Source: Peronospora farinosa
Lineage: Eukaryota; Oomycota; Peronosporomycetes; Peronosporales; Peronosporaceae
Direction: 5' to 3'
Length of the DNA: 64,000 bases
Assembly: GCA_947646735.1 (NCBI GenBank)
Contig: CANTFK010000736.1
Coordinates: forward strand, 62,001-126,000
In this document: positions 28,871 through 40,047 of the stretch, piece by piece
Layout of the letters: each line of letters begins with the position of its first letter
How positions within the stretch are numbered: position 1 is the stretch's first letter
Notes under the pieces: generated by a model
Databases searched by the model: none
The model's input: the letters and a program-made list of their open reading frames with translations, nothing else
Told to the model about the DNA's origin: nothing
Translations under genes and position numbers: made by a program

Positions 28871-29798
28871 TGCTTTCGCAACGGACAGCTAGGGCGGAGA
28901 TGCCTAATGCTTCCGCACATGTAACATCTACGGATGTTACCTTGCTGCTCAGCAGCTTGAAGCTCAGCTTCTTCAGATTGACTGAGATCCATGGGTTCCG
29001 CCCTATTAGAGGTATTTGATTGATACCATGGCAGAACATATCGAGCAGATCTAAAATTAAATTTAGCGCTGAACGATATGCTTACTGCCTCTTCGAAAGT
29101 CGAAGGCTGGACACGGAAAACTTCCGTCCTGGCGACCCCAGTACGAACTCTTTCCATAAAAATGGTTACTCGGACTTCCTCTGCCAGTGGGTCCTGCTGC
29201 ATAGCAGCAATGAGAGTTCTTAACCCTTGGACATAGTCCGACAATTTTTCTTACCTTGTCGGGTAGCTAGGAAGCGTGAACGCACACGAAAAGCCTGATT
29301 AGGCGGTGCAAACACACAAGTTAATTGCTTTTTAAGCATTTTCCAGGTGGGGAATGCAGCATTTACAGAGACATCGCTCGTTAGAGCCCACTCTCTAGCT
29401 CTTCCACCGATCTTCGAAATGACCAAGCCCACTCGTTGCTTATCTGATACAAGCATGGCGGCATCCATTGCCATTTTCATTTCTCGGATCCAGAGGAGAA
29501 GATTTTCTCCCTCCTTCCCCTCAAAGGTCTTTACGTTTGAAACGAGTGGGCGAGCCTTTGGCTCTACATCGGGCACAGGTACCGGGATGTAATGTGTAGG
29601 TGCAGCTGACGCTGCCTGGTCATGAACCTGCCCGAGGAGCGTTGCTTCATAACGCATAAAGGCCTCAAGGCGAGCATTTAAAACCTCCGGGCCTTGGGCC
29701 AAAAGGGCCTCGATTTGATCGGGCCCGACGAACGCAGATAATTTATCTAGCGCGAGTCGTTGCGCCTCAGAGAGGTGATTTTGATTCTCCATCCTCAC
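28834..29798 (-). pseudogene. gag: Ty3/gypsy gag of family B, one frameshift
   Basis: Frame 29220-29798 gives [21 protein letters not shown]..., with a Retrotrans_gag-type capsid ([39 protein letters not shown]). A frameshift near 29235 moves to 28834-29244 ([15 protein letters not shown]), which ends with a CCHC knuckle CYMCGSIRHLRPSC. The family is the common chromovirus-like Gag, much shorter than family A Gag. It lies about 55 bp downstream of the 5' LTR. Confidence 0.85.
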
Positions 29799-29836
29799 AA
29801 AGGGTAAGTCTTAAAAGACTCCGGTGTAGGATTGAC

Positions 29837-29850
29837 TACAAGTGCTACCA
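29837..29850 (-). other. Primer-binding site of family B element
   Basis: The minus strand reads TGGTAGCACTTGTAG two bases after the LTR end (CCGCTACA). The complement ends in TGCTACCA, as a tRNA 3' end should. The family C element has a very similar site (TGGTAGCAATAGTAG). Confidence 0.65.
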
Positions 29851-29852
29851 AG

Positions 29853-30487
29853 TGTAGCGGAGCTGCACAGCTCTTTAGCCAGAAGAAGACTTTTGGCTGG
29901 AAGCCTCATAGTTCTAGAGAATTAAATAGAGTTAAGGCTAAAAGCCACTTAGTTCTAAGGAACTAATTAAACGACTTTAAAGTCACCCTCTTCTAAGGAA
30001 CTAGGAAAGAGACTTTTAGTCAGTCAAGCAATAAGCTTAAGGTTCAGCGAACCAACGCACAGAGTGCAAGAACAAGCTAGAAGCTTAAAGGCTCAGAGAA
30101 CCAACGCACGAAGTGCACAAGTGAAAAAGTCAGCGAGACTTGCGATATTAAACTCAAAATGAGAACTGATTATATTTATGCTTTAAGATTTTATGAATAG
30201 TCCTACTCTAAGTACACTACACTAGATTAATTACTATAATAGTAATTATTATATGCAGACTTTGCTATTGGACGATGTGTCGTCTAAACATCTATGTATG
30301 ATGTACTTAGTACAGCGTTATCGATTTATCGAATCCTAATCGATAAGATACGGTATTACCGAATACCGTATCTTTAACGCTTATACCTCTCTAAAGAGAA
30401 GTATCAAAATGCTTTATATGCAATAAACAGGGAATTCAACCGTAAACTCTCGGAAAGACGCTACAACCGTCGTGTAACCCCGTTACA
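29853..30487 (-). repeat. 5' LTR of family B element (635 bp)
   Basis: Same termini as 22808-23442, with scattered substitutions (for instance TTTTGGCTGGAAGCC against TTTAGACTGGAATCC). Followed by the duplicated ATCAA at 30488-30492. Confidence 0.92.
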
Positions 30488-30712
30488 ATCAAGCTGGAAA
30501 ATCGACCATGATCTGCTGTAATACAAGATCAAAGAAACAGTGTAAAAAATCTATTATATAACTACACGAGGGCGTGTAAGGAACGCAGACAGCCTTTTAG
30601 CGTACATCGTCAAGGTCTTCTAGCCATTAAGCCATTGCGGTGTCAGCCTTGTCATAATTTTCCACTGTCTTTCCTAAATTTCGTGCCGCTTTAACTTCTT
30701 TAGCTTTTCTTC

Positions 30713-33452
30713 TTACTCTGCTTCCCGCATTCTCTTCTCCTCCTCTGCTTCTTCTATTCGACCTTTTACTTCCTTTTCCTTTTTAACGTCATTTCCTCTT
30801 TTGGTGTAAGTTTTTGTGTAGTCTTCAAAGACCAACTTGTCGTCTCCGTAAGATAAAAGCATCAGATTTTGCTTGACTTTCTCTGGGCTGGTATCGTTGT
30901 ATTCATGTTGCTTCAACAGCTCCTTCCACACCTTGTTAGCTAACTCACGCGTCCCTTCTGTTTTTCGCGCATACCTAAGCCAAACAAGGTTAATTGGAGG
31001 CTTGAATACTTCCATCAAGGTTTCACCTGCGTGATCAGTAGGCTTGATTTGTCTTAAAAAGACGTCCATATAATCTATCCACCAACCAAACAAAGGAATT
31101 TCGAACAGCTTTTCAGGCGTCATATCGGCATCCAGTTTTAGAGCCTCAAAAAGGTAATCCGGCGTGACCCCACGGTTAATGTTCCAGAATCGAAACATCT
31201 CGTCCTCCACGCGTTGAGCAGCATACACCGCGGACTTGCTCTCCTTCAACTTTTTCGCGGACAAAATCATTTCGCCTAGTGTTTCCAGCTTATCTTCGAA
31301 TTGACCCTGTAACATAAATGCCACGTTGGTGTTACGATCAACGTAATCTACCATAGTTGCTGGGTCAGTTTTCCACGGCCGTCTTTCGATGTCTGTTACG
31401 ACTTTTTCATACTCTTCCTCTGTTGCAAGTCTTTTTGTTCTGGGATAAGCGTCCGCGTACTTCATAAATGTGATAAAAAGAGGGATTTCAAACAAGTTTC
31501 CCTCGTCTTTCAAAATTTTATCCAGATTGTCTTTACCAAAAAACATCATGAAGATCTCATTTGGACTTCTTTTTTGGGTGAACCAAAGTTGGAAGAGAGC
31601 GTTCTCCGATTTCGTAGACCGCAACCCTCCTGTACTCGATGCAAATTTTATTCCTCGAAGAATCTCGTTCTCCTCGAAAGCCGCCTCCTTCGTCCCTGTA
31701 TGTGTTTTTTTAATATCGTTGACAACGTGCGTGAACGTGACAAATGTATCCATCGAAGGGTCATCCAACAATTTGTAGCCTGCAGCTTTGAGGTCAAGAA
31801 GCTCGAACACGTCGTCTAATGACTTTCCATCTTTCACCCAGGTTCCGCATAGCTTTTTCTCCAAAGTTTTAGCAAAGTTTTCGGACTTTTTGATCTGTCG
31901 CTCAGCTTTCAGTAGGCTGGCTAAGCCTTTGTCATCATAAACGGTTCGCAATAAATGGAAGACACTCGTTTGGGGCTCTTCGGGATGTGCCGCCTCAAAC
32001 TTTTCCAAGCAGGTACGCCAGAAAATAAAGAGCTTATTAGTAAACAGGCCATTTGTTACCTTATCCAATCTTAGCTCCATAAACAGATCATCAACATCGC
32101 TTCTTTTAACAAACTTTGCCTTTTCCACCTCATCCTTCAAAAACACCTCAGGGTCTATCCTTTTATCAGGGGCCTTTTCCATCAAAAATTCGATGACCTT
32201 GTTATTTTTGTTGTATTCCACATTGATCCTTTCGAAGTAAGTATACCAATAATTAAAGAGTGGATGAGTAAGAATACCACTTGTAACTGTATCAAGTCCC
32301 ATATCCTTAAACATTTTGTCCGCAGAAACACCCGTCCTCAGCAAATACTCCATTTGTGCTTCCTCCAATTTCTTAGCGCCTTCAAGTTGTGGGCCCATCT
32401 TCGCATGTATAATTAGGCGGGCCAAGTCTACATCGCTGTATTTGAACTCGGTTTTAAAAAAGTCGACGACACCCTCTTTTTCAAAGCATTCGTATCAAGC
32501 TTTCCCACGTATATCATCCAATAACCAAAGAGTGGATGAGCAAGCAGGTCATCTTTAGCACTAGTCAGTCCCAGTAGCAATAACAATTCATCAGCAGATA
32601 TCGCACTATCCAGCCAATACTTCATTTGTGCTTCCTCCAATTCCAAAACAGCATCGGTAGGTGTTGATTTCTTCTTCGCAGCTACAATTAGGCGCGCCAG
32701 GGTTATATCGCTGTGCTTGTACTCGGACATCAAAATGTCGAAAACACTCCATTTTTTTCCCTTACTGTTTTCCTCGTTGAATATTTTCACGTATGTACTC
32801 CAATAATCAAAGAGTGGACGAGCAAGAAGGTCATCTACACGCAAATCTTTTGAATTTGACAGTTCTAGCAGCTTGAACACATCTTGACCAGATTTATTTT
32901 GTTTCAGCCAATACTGCATTTGTGCTTCCTCCAATTTCAAGGCGGCGTCCTTATGTATCGCATTCGTCTTTGCACGTTCGATGAGTTGTGCAACAATCCT
33001 TTCATCCAATTTATTCGTCAATTCCACAATTGCCTTTTCTTCAGAAAGCTCCCCGATCGCTTTCAAAAACGTCTCATACGGATCAAGTTGCAAGGTTGCT
33101 GCTTTTGCAGCGAGTTTGTCCTGATTGGGAGCTACTACATTCTTTAACTTTTCGGCCACTTTGCTGAGGCCCTCGCCAATTCCCCCCTTTCACCGTCGTC
33201 TCTACCTGCAGTATAGCTTAGGCCTTCAGAGGGTTTAGTCGGACTCCCAGCGGCAATAGTTGCTTTTTTCGCTTCGGCAAGATCCTCTTTTACCAAAACA
33301 TTCACATTTATCATCCCGTCACCTTTGTCTCTAGTAGAGCTTGACTCAGGAGTGTAATCAGTCGTATTCACAACGACGGAAGTTGTTATCTTGGCTGTGG
33401 CAGCATGCGTGATCGAGGCTGCTGCAAGGAGCAATTGAACGTAGACTCGCAT
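30713..33452 (-). pseudogene. Large secreted WY-repeat effector gene, two frameshifts
   Basis: The minus strand starts at 33452 with a signal peptide (MRVYVQLLLAAASITHA, cleavage about residue 17). No RxLR is present, but RDDGER at residues 84-89 resembles the dEER motif that follows RxLR. After a frameshift in a G6 run (about 33180) the frame 32428-33159 continues. After a second one near an A5 run (about 32480) the frame 30713-32425 continues. The body is about seven units of ~90 residues, each with an aromatic near its start (QMQYWL, QMKYWL, QMEYLL...) and a closing [LF]..PLF.YW..Y block. This is the WY/LWY fold known in oomycete effectors. The C-terminus is charged (KEKEVKGRIEEAEEEKRM). 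It would be secreted to act on the plant host. Both frameshifts are in homopolymers, so pseudogene or sequencing error cannot be separated. Confidence 0.75.
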
Positions 33453-33945
33453 GATCGTCTGAAGATAAGTGCTGCAAGTTCAATCGTAGATTGAGCGGAT
33501 ATATATACAACCTGAAGTTGCTGAGGGCTAAGAGTCAGCAGGATAAACAGCACGTCGTATGTACACCGAATGGGAAGTGACTTAGGAAGTCAGTGCATTC
33601 CAGGGGACAGACTGCATAGTGCACTTTTTTCCAAGTCGATAAGGGTTATAATCGACGTTTTACACTTGTACTAACACATGTATTGGTACAACCCAACGAC
33701 ATGACTGACCTTGGTTGGAAATGGGTCTTTGTCATGATTCGTGCGCCTTTCCCTCCTTGTCCCATTGTTATCAACGCACATGGATGTGCATAAAATGAGT
33801 CATGCGACACTACGCTCATGCAGTCGTCACATACAAAATATATGATAAAAAACAAAATGCTGCTGCTAAATTTTAGGTATAATACTTGCCAAGGCCTTGT
33901 CTATGGCTTTGTCAGTTTACACGTGAGAATTACCCAGACCTCTAG
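33453..33945 (-). repeat. Effector upstream region duplicated at 51955-52458
   Basis: The 5' flank of the effector gene is conserved in opposite orientation before the second copy: AATTCTCAC.TGTAAA..., GCCATAGACAAG, CATGAGCGTAGTGTCGCATGACTCATTTTATG, GTGCACTATGCAGTCTGTCCCCTGGAATGCACTGACTTCC. Homology stops near 33945, where the other copy runs into an LTR remnant. This shows that the gene was duplicated with about 500 bp of promoter DNA. Confidence 0.85.
33488..33510 (-). promoter_or_regulatory. Core promoter of the WY effector gene
   Basis: On the minus strand a TATA-like GTATATATATCC is followed by CTCAATCT, which fits the oomycete initiator YTCANTYY. This lies about 40 bp before the ATG at 33452. 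The same arrangement occurs before the second copy (52403-52423). Confidence 0.6.
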
Positions 33946-34429
33946 TATTTAAGGTCTATAACATCCATAGAAGCATCTGGAGGCCCTTAGATCATTGAAG
34001 CTCTGGAGTGCAGCTTGCACTTTCCAACAGCTGGTTTTGCTGTTTGATCGGGATGATGGCAACAAATTTGGGCATTGTGACCATAATAATCGTATTAAAT
34101 ATTGCTGTTCGTTCATACAGTAGATGAATATATAAAGACTACATAATGCATAGATACCATCTACTAGCATGATACGACTACTCACTGCGCTCTACACCAT
34201 CAAAGAGACCATATATATACGTCTGCACCTCTAAGCATTCAAACAAATTATTCTTCTGCCAATCGAAAAGGAACTATCTTGAGCATAGACACCCAAGAAA
34301 GCTTTCACATCACTGTCTCTCTTATTGCCACACCTTTTATGTGTTTAACGACACGACCCTAAACTTTCTGCTGTGCATGGACGTTCATGGCTACGATGGC
34401 AGTGATTGTCAAGCACATGACAGGTGCCC
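33946..34429. other. Intergenic, nothing recognised
   Basis: AT-rich DNA between the effector promoter and the beta-adaptin remnant. Short frames have no recognisable domain. No LTR or terminal repeat was seen. Confidence 0.5.
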
Positions 34430-34822
34430 AAATGACTCCAAGTTCTTGAGCACGACGGATAAAAGAGTGAAACTCATGAGTTGCGACAAGAAATAGCCAA
34501 TCCAAGTCGTGAAAAGAAGAAAGATGCTGTAAAGAAGATGATTGCGAAAAGGACAGTAGGAAAAGACGTTCTCGATGCTGCTGATAGATGTTGGAAACTG
34601 GATGTAAACGGCTGATACACAGCTAAAGAAGCTCGTGGATTTGTACTGGATTGACTATGGAAAGAGCAATCCAGACCTCACGATTTTGACCGTGACGAAA
34701 GACGCAGTAGATTCTAATCCACTTATTTTAAGCATTATCGGTAAGTACCATGGGCTGCATTCGTGTGGACCGCATGACAGAGTATCTATGCGAACCACTA
34801 CGTTGTTGTTTGAAGGATGAAG
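34430..34822 (+). pseudogene. Beta-adaptin (AP complex large subunit) pseudogene, 5' part
   Basis: Frames at 34440-34822 read EKKKDAVKKMIAKRTVGKDV, KEARGFVLD..., KSNPDL.ILTV, KDAVDSNPLI and, nearest the copia insertion, [25 protein letters not shown]. This is the conserved N-terminal trunk of AP-1/AP-2 beta-adaptin, which forms the coat for clathrin vesicles. There are a stop near 34612 and frameshifts near 34640 and 34735. The reading frame is interrupted by the copia element at 34823 exactly within the DEDPYVRKT motif and resumes at 40048. Confidence 0.85.
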
Positions 34823-35197
34823 TGTTAGAAGCTATTGTTGTTGACAGGTCGTGAAGGTCAAACGCAATACCCTGTCACGAGGTAAGTAACACCGTATCTG
34901 ATTGACTAAACAGACTTGACGTGCTGACAGATGGGACGAGGCGACGATATCGCCACGTCGGACCATCAGGATGTTGCGACATATGGGACGAGGCGACGAG
35001 ATTACCACATCGTCTTGTCGATGTCGTAACAGATGGGACGGAGCGGGATAGACGTGAACTATAGATGGTATAGTTGCAGTCGGTTTCGCATGCATGTGTA
35101 GGTATTAACGAACGAGGAAAGTTAATGCGTAATATATATCACTTTTACTTCTACCTCTACGTGCACAAGTGCACCACTACTTCACTTCATTCTTACA
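34823..35197 (+). repeat. 5' LTR of copia element (375 bp)
   Basis: TGTTAGAAGC...CATTCTTACA. It contains three near-repeats of CAGATGGGACGAGGCGACGA (34930-35045). A minus-strand 87-codon frame inside it is also present in the other LTR and is not taken as a gene. Confidence 0.95.
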
Positions 35198-35210
35198 GGT
35201 TATGAGCCCA
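35198..35210 (+). other. Copia primer-binding site (half-tRNA type) overlapping the gag start
   Basis: GGTTATGAGCCCA starts directly after the LTR. It is complementary to the anticodon stem-loop of initiator tRNA-Met (TGGGCTCATAACC), the primer type known from Drosophila copia, rather than to a tRNA 3' end. The ATG at 35202 inside it, the complement of the CAU anticodon, is the first codon of Gag. Confidence 0.7.
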
Positions 35211-36480
35211 AAAAATCGTGACGGCGGCGCAGCTCAAGGAGCCACACCCGCTGTGGTGGTCAATGGTCAAGGATCGACCGAGGACCACCAACTGGAAGAA
35301 AAGTCGGCAGTGCCCGCGGCGGCACTGGACAAGATGCTTGCCATGCTTGGCGATTTTTCGGAGCGGATGGGTAGGATGGAATCCTCCCAACACGGACAAG
35401 TCGGTGGCCAACGCAAGGAACCTGCGGAATCGAGCGTCTTTGGTTCGGTTCTCGGTTCAGGGGCCGGTATAACACTCCAGGCTTTGGAGCGTACCCCGCC
35501 ACCTAAGCGATCACCGAACGTCTCGCCGGCCACTTTTTTTTGGTGCCCGACGACCTGTTTTGGCCGGGGATCACATGGTCGACGCGCCGGCCCAGGCCAA
35601 TGTCAACCACGGAATGGCTCAAGGATTTGAGCCTGGAATTCATGGGCATGCCATGCCCGCGGGAGCATACCCGGGAATGCAGATGCCAGGTCCTGTGTTA
35701 CACCAACCTGGGCAAGTACACCAGGGTGTACCGGATGGCCGTCAAAGGAAGCTGGCTTTGCAGCCTTTCGACGGAAAGGAGCTCTACCTCGGACTTGGTA
35801 GTGGCTTCATTGAATGGGGGAAAGAATTTGTTCGGCAGGTTGCCTTTTCGGAACGCGCCTGTGCCTTTGCATGGCCTGAGGACATTAAGGTTGATGTCCT
35901 CGGCCAACACCTGGCTGGTACGGCGCAGAAGTACTACCGGCGGCAGGTGGAAACTTGGTGGTCTGAAAGTCCGACCTTAGAGCATGCAATGCAAAGGTTA
36001 CTCCAGACCTTCAACACCAAGATAACACCTGCCCAAAGCATGAAGCTGTTTACTGCAGCCAAGTCATCTCAGCGTAGCTGGACGGAGCATTTTCTGTACC
36101 TGACAGCTGTAAGGGATGCGTGCGGAGGTGCGGACAACCTCGTGCTAGACAACATCGTGCACTATGCCGACCCGTCTATGCGGCCGACCATGTTGTCTCG
36201 CCTGAATTTAAGCAGGGTCGATTACCTTCGCCAAGCTGAAGAGCTCTCCCAATTTTCTCAGTCAACGGAACTGGAAGTTCGCGTGAAGCATTTCGGTCGA
36301 GATGACGTTAACATCGTCGAACCGAACAACCAACCTAAGCGAAACGACCGGAACAAGAAACAACATGGTCCGCAACGACCCAAGCAGTGTTACCTACCGG
36401 GCACCTCAAGATGACCTGCCCAAAAGGTACCAAAAAGAAACAAGATGCGGATTTTGTATTGGCAATTCCAGGACATCGGA
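35202..36480 (+). pseudogene. gag: Copia gag, frameshifted
   Basis: Starts MSPKNRDGGAAQG at 35202. It runs open to a T8 run near 35537, where a one-base shift leads into the frame 35560-36414 (LQPFDGKELYLGLGSGFIEWGKEF...QVAFSERAC, AGTAQKYYRRQVETWW, MKLFTAAKSSQRSWTEHFLYL), a UBN2/Retrotran_gag-like capsid. A second shift near 36395 breaks the zinc knuckle (CY... then GHLKMTCPKG). The track passes directly into the protease. The shift at T8 may be a sequencing error. Confidence 0.8.
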
Positions 36481-39400
36481 CGATCTCATCAAATCACTGG
36501 GTGCTGGACAGCGGCTCAGGTCGTCATCTGATTAACGATTTAAACTTGCTGGAAAATGCGGTGGATTGTAAAATCGAATGTTTTACTGCAGCATCGGATA
36601 GTGAACCACTTCGGATCACCAAACAAGGAAGCGTCGTGATCCGGGTCAAAGCACTTGGATTGACTAAAACCATTCGTCTTCTCGATGGTCAATACGCCTC
36701 CAATTTGGAGTGCAACATCATCTCGTTTGGGAAACTCGAATTGAATGGATGCGTTCTTGAATACCGAGAAGGGGGGCGTGTCATGGTATCACATTCTGGT
36801 GGAATACCTATAATGGATGTTGATCGCATCAACAATGTATTGGTCGTTGAAGTTTTCAATGGAATTACGACCGATGATTTTCGTGGATTTGGGTCACCAA
36901 GAGAAGCGATCATGACGGTTGTTGAAGACATTACAAACCATGCAAAGAACGACACGCAACACGGATCCCTGTTTTATTTTCATCGGTGTCTAGGTCACCT
37001 GTCCTATGACACCATCATCAAGATGGCTCGGGATCCCGCCTGGTATCCAATTGACTGATACAACGCGTGTCAAGTGCTTAGCCTGTGCGCAAGGCAAGCA
37101 GACAAAAAACCGACAATCGCGGAAGGACAGTGGGCTGAATTCGCCCATTGACGTGATCGGAGGCGTAGTATGTTCAGACCTAAAAGGTCCTATGACCCCC
37201 CGTGATCGGCTCGGAAATCGATACCTGGTCAATTTTATTGACCACAGGTCGAACTACTGCCGGGTGTTCTTAGCGAAGACCAAAGATGCCGCTGCGATGC
37301 ATTTCAAGAATTTCTTGGTGGCTTTTGAGCGTCAATTTAATTGCCGTATACACGTTTTACGAACAGACGGTGGAGGTGAGTACAAGCCTCTGGATGTTTT
37401 TTGCAAGGAAGTCGGTGTCACTCGTCAGGTGAGCGAACGTGACAATCAGGCCAGCAATGGCAAAGCTGAACGCATGCATCGCACCATCATGAACATGGTG
37501 CGAAGCATGGTGTTTGCAAGTGGGTTACCCTTGATGTTTTGGGGTGACGCTGCAGAATATGCAGCATACATCCTAAATCGAAGCCCTACCAAGGCAAACG
37601 AAGGTGGCATCTCACCTATTGAGATGTTAACCAAGAAAACACCCGTCTTAAGTGACATTGTGGTTTTCGGATCTCCATGCACCGTGCACCGAACGACTTC
37701 AAACAAGTCGTTGGGTCCTCGGGGAAAACAAGGTATCATCATCGGCAAGAGTGATGAAATGAAAGGATATCGGGTTTTCATACCGATGGAACGTATCGTG
37801 GTGGTGAGTCAACATGTGAAAAATGTTGAGATGTTGGATAACATACAAGAGAAAGCGTGACTAAAACGTTACATGGTACCGAAGGTCAGGAGGAGCTCGG
37901 TGACCAAGGTGGCACGAGCAAATCAAGGGCAAAATCATCGGAATGGAAACGTGATCCACACATGACACGGTCACGTCTAGCTGACGGAGACACATCAAGT
38001 GATGTCATAGACATACACAAAAATGTCGGCATGGTCAACGTTGTTCGAGACCCAAGGAACTATGGCGAGGCCGTACGGAGCGACAGCAAGGATAAATGGG
38101 CTGTATCCATCAAGGACGAGCTACATGCATTGGAGGAAAACGGTGTGTGGGCGGTTTTTGTTCCACCTGACAACGCCCACATACTGCACAACAAATGGGT
38201 CTTCAAGACAAAGACCGACGCCGATGGGAAAGTCGAACGCTACAAGGCCAGACTTGTTGCACGAGCAGTTGTTTGGAGTCGACTACACCTTGACTTTTGC
38301 GGCGGTTATGGAACTTGGAACAGTCAAGGTGATTCTGGTCCTCTCACGCAGATGGAACGTACCGGCTCGGCACGGCGATGTGCCAAACGCATACGTCAAG
38401 GCCGATCAAGAAAAGGACCTCGACATCTACATGAAAATACCAAGCGGTATGCAAGTCGATGATGACACCTTGGCCCATCATGGAGTGGACGGGACAAAGC
38501 AACTCGCGCTGTTGCTTAAGAAATCCTTGTACGGATTAAAACAAGCTGGAAGATTATGGAGCAAGCTACTGCACTCCAAATTAACTGAGTTGAATTTCAG
38601 AAAATGCACGACGGACATGTGTCTATACGTCAAACGAACCGGCATAGATGTAACGGTCGTCGGAGTTTACGTCGACGATTTGCTGGTGACTGGAACATCG
38701 AATGATCTCGTCGGACAATTTTTCAAGGACATGACGTCTCTCGAGATCAAGGACCTCGGAATGGTGAACAAGTTTCTCGGACTTAGGGTCAAGCTGGACA
38801 AAAACGAAGGCTACGTGTTAGATCAAGAAGTAACCATCGACTTACTGCTAAAGGAACATGGACTAGCTACAGCTAACGGGGTTCGATCTACAATAGGAGA
38901 CGAATGCAATGACGTCGATGAGACGAAATCGGAGTCCCTGAAGTCGATCGCCAAAGATGGAGATGCAAGTGTCAAGGCCTTCCAATCACTCATCGGAAGT
39001 TTACTCTGGATCGCGCGTTGCACTCGACCAGACATTTGTTTCGCAGTACACCGAGCGACTCGACAGACTCACAAGCCGACAACCAAGGATTGGAGAACGG
39101 CGAAACGGGTCGCAAGATACCTGAAGGAAACCAAGAGTTTAAAGTTGTGCATCAACAGCTCACGCGGTATGGACGACCCAATTAAAATTGAAAGCTGGAG
39201 TGATGCAGACTTTGCCGCGGACAAGTCGGACCGCAAGTCAGTCACGGGATACGTTCTCACGATGGATGGTGCTGTCGTGTCATGGGCGTGCAAGAAGCAG
39301 ACAGGTGTGTCGCTGAGCACCATGGAAGCTGAGTGTATCGCGGCATCCCACGCTGGTCGCGAGCTGTTGGGTTTGAAGGAACTGTTTGGTGAATTGAACA

Positions 39401-39678
39401 TGAAGATCGTCAAGCCGATGCCGATGTGGATGGATAATCAAGCCGCAATCAACTTGTTGAAGACCGAGAAAAGTTCATCAAGTGCAAAGCATGTGGACGT
39501 CCGATTCAAGTTCATCTGCCACTACTCACAAGCAAACGAGGTTGAGCCACGCTTCATCAAGTCAGAAGAGATGATTGCTGATCTCCTAACTAAAGCGCTG
39601 GCAGCACCAAGGATGAAGGACCTACGTGCGATGTTCAAGTTGAAGAACCCTCAGGATACGGTTGAGGAGGAGTGTTAG
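36387..39678 (+). pseudogene. pol: Copia pol, frameshifted
   Basis: Protease at about 36490-36560 (WVLDSGSGRHLIND). Integrase zinc finger at 36975-37090 (HRCLGHLSYDT...CLACAQGK). Integrase core in the frame 37006-37860: CSDLKGP, RTDGGGEY, NGKAERMHRT. RT begins in the frame 37857-38462 (NKWVFKTKTDADGKVERYKARLVA) and shifts near 38265 into the frame 38023-39678 (DVPNAYVKAD, KSLYGLKQAGRLW, VYVDDLLVTG). RNase H follows (SDADFAADKSDRKSVTGYV, STMEAECIAAS, DNQAAINL, KHVDVRF). Shifts are seen near 37040, 37857 and 38265. All catalytic motifs are kept, so the damage is recent or technical. Confidence 0.85.
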
Positions 39679-40047
39679 AAGCTATTGTTGTTGACAGGTC
39701 GTGAAGGTCAAACGCAATACCCTGTCACGAGGTAAGTAACACCGTATCTGATTGACTAAACAGACTTGACGTGCTGACAGATGGGACGAGGCGACGATAT
39801 CGCCACGTCGGACCATCAGGATGTTGCGACATATGGGACGAGGCGACGAGATTACCACATCGTCTTGTCGATGTCGTAACAGATGGGACGGAGCGGGATA
39901 GACGTGAACTATAGATGGTATAGTTGCAGTCGGTTTCGCATGCATGTGTAGGTATTAACGAACGAGGAAAGTTAATGCGTAATATATATCACTTTTACTT
40001 CTACCTCTACGTGCACAAGTGCACCACTACTTCACTTCATTCTTACA
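39673..40047 (+). repeat. 3' LTR of copia element (375 bp)
   Basis: Same sequence as 34823-35197 as far as can be compared by eye. Preceded by the purine tract GAGGAGGAG (39664-39672), which also encodes the last Glu residues of Pol. Confidence 0.95.

Larger units (their letters stand above)
22808..30487 (-). mobile_element. Complete Ty3/gypsy element, family B, with antisense ORF
   Basis: A 7,680-bp element bounded by TGTAGCGG and CCCCGTTACA and flanked by the 5-bp duplication ATCAA (22803-22807 and 30488-30492). Minus-strand order is LTR (29853-30487), primer-binding site (29837-29850), gag, pol, and an antisense ORF on the plus strand (23503-24837), then polypurine tract and LTR (22808-23442). 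The LTRs are both 635 bp and differ at several sites, so it is older than the family A copy. gag and pol carry frameshifts and stops, so the copy looks non-autonomous. Confidence 0.92.
34823..40047 (+). mobile_element. Complete Ty1/copia element with identical LTRs
   Basis: A 5,225-bp element flanked by the 5-bp duplication TGAAG (34818-34822 and 40048-40052). Its two 375-bp LTRs show no difference by eye. Order on the plus strand: LTR, primer-binding site, gag, protease, integrase, RT, RNase H, purine tract GAGGAGGAG, LTR. Integrase before RT is the copia order. About five frameshifts break the gag-pol frame although the LTRs are identical. Confidence 0.95.

Noticed and set aside
34832..35095. 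87-codon minus-strand frame inside the copia LTR, repeated at 39682-39945
   Set aside because: It is duplicated only because the LTRs are identical; no domain, and it ends at LTR features.
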